Source of the DNA: Phocoena phocoena
Lineage: Eukaryota > Chordata > Mammalia > Artiodactyla > Phocoenidae
DNA length: 64,000 nt
Direction of reading: 5' to 3'
NCBI RefSeq assembly: GCF_963924675.1
Contig: NC_089226.1
Coordinates: 52,779,124-52,843,123 of the forward strand
This document shows positions 56,540 through 64,000 of this stretch, piece after piece (position 1 is the first letter of the stretch; each line of letters opens with the position of its first letter). Below the pieces are notes generated by a model. It was not told the DNA's origin. It made no database searches and saw nothing but the letters and a program-made list of their open reading frames with translations. The position numbers were made by a program, and so were the translations under genes.

Positions 56540-57750
56540 CCATTCTGACCCCTGATTGCTGAGAGGTGACTTGATGTTTGTTCTCCATGAAAGTTTCTTA
56601 GGATCTTGCTTACATTCCTATTGTCCTTGATGTAGGTGTTTCTTCATTTATAGAGATAGGCACTCTGGCCCATAGTGTGCAGACTTATGTTCTTTGCTTT
56701 GGTGACAACTTCTATCATTTCTTTTCTAATTGATTTCTCTCCATTGACAAAGAAAAAAAAAAAAAGTACAAGTAGGGAAATTGATTTTTTTCACACTATA
56801 ACAATAGGAAGAGCACTCCAGATTTGAAGATTAGAGGGTCTCGGAGGGGTTTCTTTGCCTTACACTTTTATCGAGAGGAGTAGGCAAGTTTTAGGTGTGC
56901 TGACTTATAGTTGGGATTGTTTTTCTAATCAGTGGATGTGTCAGTCAGATGAACAGAAAATGTTTCTCTCTGTGTCTAGCTAGTTTTAGGGAAACAAACT
57001 TCTAACCTCAGTTAAATATCTATTTGTTGAATAATAGATCACCTCTTATTTCCTATGCTAACTTTCCAAATTTGATTTTTGTTCAGCTACTGGAAGAAAT
57101 TTTAAAAATCCATCTATTTTTTAAAGTAAACAATCATAATTTTAATTTTCCAGAATTTTTTCTTTACCTCCAGTTATACTGTTTTTAACATCTTTTTTTT
57201 CTTTTTTGCATGGGCCCAGCCGCTCCGCGGCATGTGGGATCTTCCCCCGGACCGGGTTACGAACCCGCGTCCCCTGCATCGGCAGGCGGACTCTCAACCA
57301 CTGCGCCACCAGGGAAGCCCTATACTGTTTTTAAAAAATCACATCCTCTACTTGTTTCAAGAGTTCATTATTATCTTTTCTGTCTCTTATTTGGAATTTT
57401 CTCCAGCTTCTGTTCCTTTGGGTTTTCCTTCCCTCTCTCTCTCTCTCCATATTTAAAGCAGTCCTTCCTTCAATATATGTTCCTTTACGTTTAATTATGA
57501 GACACTAATAGGCAGATTGAAGACTTTCTGGGTAGGGGAAAGGGAAGTGTGTAAGAGTTGGCTTTGACTCTTGGGTTCCATGTTAGAGAAATGAGATGGC
57601 AAACACCCCTTCCCCCCATTGTAGAACATCCATATGTGATTCTCTATATGTTTTACTCCTGGGTTTTCTCTTTTATTTTTTATAGACAGAAGTCCTCCAG
57701 CCTCTAGCTTTGGAGAGATATACCTGTTTTCCTTGCATTTAGGAGTAGCA
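56540..57750 (-). mobile_element. Probable ancient L1 5' region
   Basis: Sequence around the shortened SINE (ccagaattttttctttacct, tacttgtttcaagagttcat, tttctgtctcttatttgga) resembles the reversed ORF1 and 5' side of very old L1 copies. The match is loose and edges are unknown. Confidence 0.35.
57175..57334 (-). mobile_element. Shortened CHR-type SINE with target-site duplication
   Basis: Body 57189-57320. The tRNA-like head is complete (accactgcgccaccagggaa at the right), and the middle matches the other copies up to tgggcccagccgctccgcgg. The last part, about 80-90 bases in the other copies (gcggtacgcgggcc to gccatggctcac), is absent; the tail follows directly as a T-rich stretch. Exact 14-bp duplications tatactgtttttaa at 57175-57188 and 57321-57334 show it inserted in this shortened form. 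Confidence 0.9.
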
Positions 57751-57754
57751 AATG

Positions 57755-58505
57755 GAAGAACCCTGGGGCTCTACAATTGAAAACACAGACTCTCACTTCA
57801 TCTCCCTAAATTTTGGGCCCCACACCTCACCTTCACTCTCCTCTATGCCTGGGTGCATGATTCCAGAGCCCCCAGGATTTATTTCCCTAGAATATGAAGT
57901 TCTAGTCTCATGGAGGTGGAGTCATGGCAAGACAAGGGAGGGGGAGAGGAAATAATCCCTGGTCACAGAAATACAGAAGACAAAAGGAAACATGAAAAAT
58001 AACTGCTTTGCACACCAGTTTTAGCAACCCTCTTATTCCTATTCCTTTCTCCATTGACACCTTCCTAGGTGTTACAAGCTACAAGTCTTTCTTGGGATCT
58101 TAGTGGGGCTCTGCTGCATCCTCCTTGGTATATCCCTCTTCAGGTTCAGAAGTCGTTTTAGCTCCGGCTCAGCTATGCCATGTATTACCTTGCCATCTAC
58201 TTCCAAATTTTTAAAAGTTTGTAGAAATCTCTTGTCTTCTCTTATCCCCTCTTTATTCTCTTTGTAATATTGCTTTTTTAACTATTAAAAATGCCTTTCA
58301 TTTTATTTTAATAGAGTTTTAGGAGAGAAAGAAAATAAATGTGTATAGCTATTCCATTCTAACTGAATTCAAATATGACATTTATTATCTACTTACTTTT
58401 TCTCCTTCACTCTTTTAGACATATTTAATAGTCTTTGAGTGACTACCATAATAGTAAAGTTACAAGAACAGCATTAATAACTTTCATTCTTGAACTAATA
58501 TAGTA
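57755..58505. other. Unique or very diverged sequence
   Basis: Possibly a continuation of the ancient L1. Nothing firm. Confidence 0.4.
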
Positions 58506-58509
58506 TTTT

Positions 58510-58680
58510 AGAGTTTTAAAAGCCCTTTTGCATTTAATCCTCCATGTGGAGTAGATGTTTTTATCCTCATATTACACAAGATAATTGAGGTTAATAGAGT
58601 TTAAATAATATGTCTATAGCCACATAGTTATAAAAGGGCTCATAACTGGAACTCAATATTTTGGACCCTTACTTTGGTAC
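58510..58680 (-). repeat. MIR SINE, diverged
   Basis: Reversed MIR: ttgcatttaatcctccatgt, gtctatagccacatagttat, aactggaactcaatatt. Confidence 0.65.
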
Positions 58681-58684
58681 TCTT

Positions 58685-59945
58685 TTTTTAGGACATTAAA
58701 AATGCATTTTGCTAACCACTTGTATGAGTTTTAAGTATGAACAAGACCTCATTTTTCCCTCAAGGAGCTCTTAACCTAAGGAGAAGAAAATCATGATATT
58801 TTAATTTTAACATAAAAAAGAAGGGAATAAGTATTTCAATGTTAATAGACTGTGCTTCCAAGATAGATAATATGTTTGAAGAATGAAAGAAAAGGAAGTT
58901 TTGTTGTAGTTAGAAAAATCCAAGAAAGTGGGCGTTTGAGCTCTGACCATGAAGGAAGGATACAGCTTCTATAAGCAGAAAGAAGAAGGGATTTCCTGAA
59001 TGGTAGAAAAGAATGAGCAAGTACACGATGGGGGACAGTCCTTAGCGTATTACTGGAATAGGTGCTCCGGCTGCCAGTTGCAAGGTGAACGGATAGAAGT
59101 GGGTTGGAAAGGTAATTTAGAGCAATATCATAGAGGTCTTGAATGTCTCGATAAGGAATTCAGAACTGGTTGATTTTTTTAAAAAAAGGAAAGCAAACAA
59201 GTGACCTAAAAATATGATTGCTTTTTCTGTTTTCTTACCAATGTTTTTCTTTTTTCCAAATGATTTCATACTTTCTAGATATAAACTTAATCTTAAGAAT
59301 TTACCAGAAAGAACTGGAGACCTTTGTCACTAAAGTTGCCTCCTTGTGCTTAGAGCTATGGGAAATGTGAATAGACTGGGAAATTATCAGGGAAAGAAAG
59401 AGGCTTTAATAACTTCCCTTGTATGAACAGATTTCAAAGGTAAGGAGACTAAGGCCCAGGGAGGTTATAAACTGTAATTCCTTTCCTATTTATCACAATA
59501 ATTAATTATTACTTCTGTTATAAAAATAATAATAACAAGAACAACTTATATTTTTATAATATAGTATAACCATTATGAATAGGTTTCTGAAAAATAACTA
59601 GGAGAGTGGTTCCTATTACAAGAGCTTAAGATACTATGAAAAATAAAAATTTAGTGGGAAGGAGATCAGGAGTAAAACCTGTGAAAGACTTAATTTTTAT
59701 GTTTACTAAAATAAAACAGTAATGACAGAACACTCAATAGAGGTAACACTAATGATATTTTATGCATCTTAAATTAGGAATAATGGCTTCTGTGCAATTA
59801 GTTTTCATTTATTACCTCTTCAAACTGTTCAGGGTTTTACTCCCCTGTGGTTTCTAGGATAGCCTCGTTATTTGTTCTTGTGGACATGATGCAGAGCAAG
59901 AGACATTCGTTTCTGTGTTTTCTCTCCATGTAAATATGTCTTCTG
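58685..59945. other. Unique non-coding stretch
   Basis: A weak MIR-like block (gagactaaggcccagggagg) near 59445 and a weak L2-like block near 59060-59170. Otherwise nothing. Confidence 0.45.
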
Positions 59946-59947
59946 GG

Positions 59948-62900
59948 TTTTTTTAATTGAAGTACAGTTGACGTACAGTATTATGTAAGTTTCAGGGGAA
60001 CAACATAGTGATTCAACACATACACATTAAGAATTGATCAGCACAAGTCTAGTAACTGTCATCCTACAAACTTATTGCAATATGACTGACTGTATTTCCT
60101 ATGCTGTATATTTGATTCCCATGACATTTCTTTTATATAGGAAGTTTGTACCTCTTAATTCCCTTCACCTATTTTGCCCGAACCTCCACTCCCCTCTCCT
60201 CTGATGGCGACAAGTTGGTTCTCTGTATCTATGGATCTGTTTCTGTTGTTCTGTTTATTTTATTTATTTTTTTGAGATTTCACATATAAGTGAAATCAAT
60301 TAATATTTGTCTTTCTCTGTCTGACTTATTGCACTCGGTATAATGTTTTCTAGGTCCATTCATGTTGTTGCAAATGGACAGATTTCATTCTTTTTCATGG
60401 CTGAGTAATATCAATTGTGTGTACATACCACCTCTTTTTTGTCCATTCATGTATCAATGGACACTTAGGTTGCTTCCATATCTTAGCTAATGTAATAACA
60501 CTGCAGTGAACAAAGGGGTGCATATATCTTTTTTGAAGTAGTCTTTTCATGTTCTTGGGGCAAATGCCCAGAAGAGGAGTTGCTGTATCAAATGATAGTT
60601 CTATTTTTAATTTTTTGAGGCATCTCCATACTGTTTTCCATAGTAGCTCTGCCAATTTGCATTCCCACTAGCAGTGCGTGAGGGTTCCCTTTTCTCCATG
60701 TCCTCGCCAACAGTAGTTACTTTCTGTCTTTTTGTAATCATTTTGACTGATGTGAGGTGATATCTCATTGTGGTTTTGATTTGTATTTCCCTGATGATTA
60801 GTGATATTCAGCATGTTTTCATGTATCTGTTGACTATCTATATATCCCCATTTTTTAATTGAATTGTTTGCATTTACGATAATGAGTTGTGTAAGTGTTT
60901 TACATATTTTGGATATTAACCCATTATTGGGTATATGATTTGCCAGTACATTCTCCCATTCAGTAGATTGCCTTTTCATTTTGCTGATGGCTTCCTTTGC
61001 TGTGCAAAACTGTTTAGTTTATTGCAGTCCCATTTCTTTATTTTTGCTTTTGTAGCCCTTACCTGAGGAGACAGATCTAAAAAAGTATGGCTAAGATAAA
61101 TATCAAAGAGCATACTGCCTAAGTTTTCTTCTAGGGATTTTATGGTTTCAAATTTTACATTTATGTTTTTAATACATTTTGAGTTTATTTTTGTATGTGG
61201 TATAAGAAAGTAGTCCAGTTTCATTCTTTTGAATATAGCTGTTCCAGTTTTCCCAAAATGATTTATTGAAGAGACTGTCTCTTCCCCACTACATATTTTT
61301 GGTTTGCCTATAGTAAATTAACTGACTGTATAAGTGTGGTTTTATCTCCGATCTCCCTCTTCTGTTACATTGATCTCTGTGGGTGTTTTTGTGTCGGCAC
61401 CATATGTTTTGATTAATATAAATTTGTCATACAGTTTGAAAGCGGGGAGTGTGGTACTTTTAAGTTTGTTCTTTGTTCTTCTTTCTTAGGATTGCTTTGG
61501 CTATTTCAGGTCTTTGGTGGTTCTATACAAATTTTAGGATTATTTGTTCCAGTCCTATCAAAAATGTCATGGGCATTGTGATAGGGGTTGCATTGAATCT
61601 GTAGACTGCTTTTGGCATTGTGGTCATTTTAACAATATTTATCTTTCCAACCCATGAAGTAGCTTATCTTTCCATGTTACCTGTGTGTTTGTCATGTATT
61701 GCCTTTATTATATTGAGATATAGTCTTTCAATACCCATTTTGTTCAGAGTTTTCATTATAAATGGGTGTTTAATTTTGTCAGATACTTTTTCTACATCTA
61801 TTAATATGATCATATGATTTTTATCTTTTGTTCATGTGGTATATGATATTGATTGATTTCAGGATGTTGAATCATCCTGGTATCCCTAGAATAAATGTCA
61901 CTTGATTATGGTGTATGATCCCTTTAATGTATTGTTGAATTCAGTATGCTATTATTTTATTGAGGATTTTTGCATCTATGTTCATCTGGGATATTGGCCT
62001 GTAATATTTTTTTTAAATTTTTGTCTGGTTTTGGTATCAGGCTAATACTGGCCTTGTAGAATGAGTTTGAAATCATTCCTCTTCAATTTTTTGGAGTAGT
62101 TTGGAAAGGATAGGTATTGACTCTTCTTTAAATGTTTAGAATTCCCCTGTGAAGATGTCCAGTCCTGGACTTTTTTTGTTGGGATTTCTTTTATTACTCA
62201 TTCAAACTCAGTTATGTTCAGATTTTCCATTTCTTCCTGATGCAGTCTTGGAAAATTCTGTATTTCTAGAAATCTGTCCATATCTTCTAAATTGTCCATT
62301 TGTTGGTGTATAACTGTTTGTAGTATTACCTTACAAAATTTTGTATTTCTGTGGTGTTGGTTGTAACTCCTCCTCTTTCATTTCTGATCTTATTTATTTG
62401 GGCCCTATCTTCTTGATGAGTCTGGCTAAATGTTTCTCAATTTTGTTTCTTTGCCAAAAAACAACTCTTAGTTTCATTGATCTTTTCTATTGTTTCTTCA
62501 GTCTCTATTTTATTTATTTCTGCTCTGATCTTTCTTGTTTCCTTCCTTCTACTAACTTTGGGTTTTATTCTTCTTTTCCCAGTTCCTTTAGGTGTAAGGT
62601 TAAATTGTTTATTTGAGATTTTTCTTGTTTCCTGAGGTAGGCCTGGAAAGCTAAAAACTTCACTCTTAGAACTGTTTTTTCTGTGTCCCACAGACTTTGG
62701 AACGATGTGGTCCCACATTCATGTGTGTCTATGTTTTCTGATATAAGTATTGCCACCTAAGCTTTCCTTTTGTGTATATTCGAGTGGAATATCTTTTTTC
62801 CATCCCTTTACTTTAAGTCTGTGTGTCTTTAGATCTAAAGTGAGTCTCTTGTAGGCAACATATATATGAGTCTTGTTTTTTTATCCATCCAGCCACTCTG

Positions 62901-63845
62901 TCTTGATTGAAGCTTTTAATCTGTTCACACTTAAAGTAGTTAGTAATAGGTATGTACTTGTTGCCATTTTGCTCATTGTTTTCTGTTCTTTGTAGATCTT
63001 ATCTGTTCCTTTATTCTTCTCTTGTTCTCTTTCTTTGCAGTTTAATGACTTTCCTTAGTATTATATTTGTATTCCTTCCTCTTTCTTTTTTGTATATTTG
63101 TTGTAGATTTTTGGCTGGTGGCTACCATGAAGTTCATATATAACAACATATATAGAGCAGTCAATTTTATATTGATGGTTGCTTGAGTTCAAGTGCATTC
63201 TAAAAGCGCTATATTTTTATTCTCCTCCCTCCAAAAGGTTTTGCTGTTAATGTCATATTTTACATCTTTTAAAAAAATTTTTTTGTATTGCTTAAGTAAT
63301 TATTTTATTATTTATTTATTTATTTATTATTTTATATTGGAGTATACTCGATTAACAATGTTGTGTTTGTTTCAGGTGTACAGCAGAGTAATTCAGTTAT
63401 ACATATACATGTATCTGTTCTTTTTCAAATTCTTTTCCCATTTAGGCTATTACAAAATATTGAGAAGAGTTCCCTGTGCTGTCCAGTAGGTCCTTGTTAG
63501 TTATCTATTTTAAATATAGCAATATGTATATGTAAGTCCCAACTCCCAATCTATCCCTTTGTAAAATAAGAAATAGCTAATTTTACTACTTTTTTCTTTT
63601 AAACTTCATACTAGATCTGTAGGTGCTTGATCTACTACTTTACTATGTTTGCCTTCACCAGTAAGGTTTTTTCTTTCATAATATTCTTGTTTCTAGTTAT
63701 GGCCTTTTCTTTTCTGTTTAAAGAAGTCCTTTAACATTTCTTGTAAGGACAGTTTAATGGTGATGAACTCTCTTAACTTTGGTTTGTCAGAAAAACTCAT
63801 TATTTCTCCTTCAATTCTGAAAGATAACCTTGCTGGGGCATATTC
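59948..63845 (-). mobile_element. Older L1 LINE, internally deleted, host to nested L1 ends
   Basis: 3' UTR at the left (ttttaattgaagtacagttg), then ORF2 relics: a C-terminal [20 protein letters not shown] block at about 60600-60650, CWRGHGEKGTLTHC at about 60670-60710, post-RT text at 60976-61224, RT text near 61760-62300, and linker text at 62437-62718. The ORF1-ORF2 spacer runs from about 62890 to 63845. Two deletions are inferred from comparison with L1 order: one near 61672-61690 that takes the RT core, and one near 62700-62745 that takes most of the endonuclease. Its 3' UTR differs from the younger L1 at 6661, consistent with an older subfamily. Both ORFs are fully broken. Confidence 0.88.
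63300..63570 (-). mobile_element. L1 3' end nested in the older L1
   Basis: Reversed L1 3' UTR: ttattttatattggagtata, ttgtgtttgtttcaggtgta, cagagtaattcagttataca, tccctgtgctgtccagtagg. The host L1 spacer resumes near 63570 (aaatagctaattttactact). A ttta repeat lies at its left edge. Confidence 0.82.
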
Positions 63846-64000
63846 TTTTTTTTTTTTTTTTTTTTAAACATCTTTATTGGGGTATAATTGCTTTACAATG
63901 GTGTGTTAGTTTCTGCTTTATAACAAAGTGAATCAGCTATACATATACATATGTTCCCATATGTCTTCCCTCTTGCGTCTCACTCCCTCCCACTCTCCCC
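63846..64000 (-). mobile_element. L1 3' end at window edge, nested in the older L1
   Basis: A T-run from about 63847, then acatctttattggggtataa, caatggtgtgttagtttctg, tcccatatgtcttccctctt. It has the same 3' UTR type as the copies at 6661 and 33462, and continues past 64000, so its length is unknown. The host L1 is cut at gctggggcatattc. Confidence 0.92.

Noticed and set aside
1..64000. CRISPR arrays, operons, bacterial promoters or terminators
   Set aside because: No regularly spaced direct repeats with unique spacers and no prokaryotic gene organisation; the repeats are mammalian retroelements.

Overview
This window is mammalian nuclear DNA with no gene that I can support. It is AT-rich, has no operon-like coding, and is built from layers of interspersed repeats separated by unique non-coding sequence. 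Five tRNA-derived SINEs share the 5' start gggcttccctggtggcgcag (or its reverse complement), the pattern I know from the CHR SINE family of whales, dolphins and hippos. With the L1 family present, this suggests a cetacean. That assignment is inference from repeat types recalled from memory, not a database match. The window could be intergenic or lie inside a very large intron; the sequence does not decide this.

Layout. Positions 1-6660 hold old MIR, L2 and MER5A fragments plus short L1 3' ends. Positions 6661-13448 hold one nearly full-length L1 on the minus strand: a 2 kb 5' UTR, broken ORF1, broken ORF2, 3' UTR and poly(A). Two internal deletions kill it, one fusing ORF1 to ORF2 and one removing the reverse transcriptase FADD motif. 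Positions 13449-27220 are mostly unique sequence with MIR, L2, MER5A and two head-to-head L1 ends. Positions 27220-43700 carry L2 copies invaded by CHR SINEs and an L1 end, a MaLR-type LTR, and an ERVL-type LTR with a long CT microsatellite. Positions 43700-59950 are mostly unique, with an ancient LINE-like repeat split by a CHR SINE, a second MaLR-type LTR, and an ancient L1 region split by a shortened CHR SINE. Positions 59948-64000 hold a second, older L1 on the minus strand with two other L1 3' ends nested in it; the last runs off the window.

The repeats give a readable order of insertion: MIR, L2 and MER5A first, then ancient L1 and LTRs, then older CHR copies with a long tail, then L1 3' ends and CpG-rich CHR copies. 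Many SINEs retain exact target-site duplications. I found no undescribed functional system. The best leads are the L1 ORF1-ORF2 fusion deletion, the loss of the reverse transcriptase core in both large L1s, a possible short 3' transduction, the shortened CHR SINE, and a repeated element I could not name.
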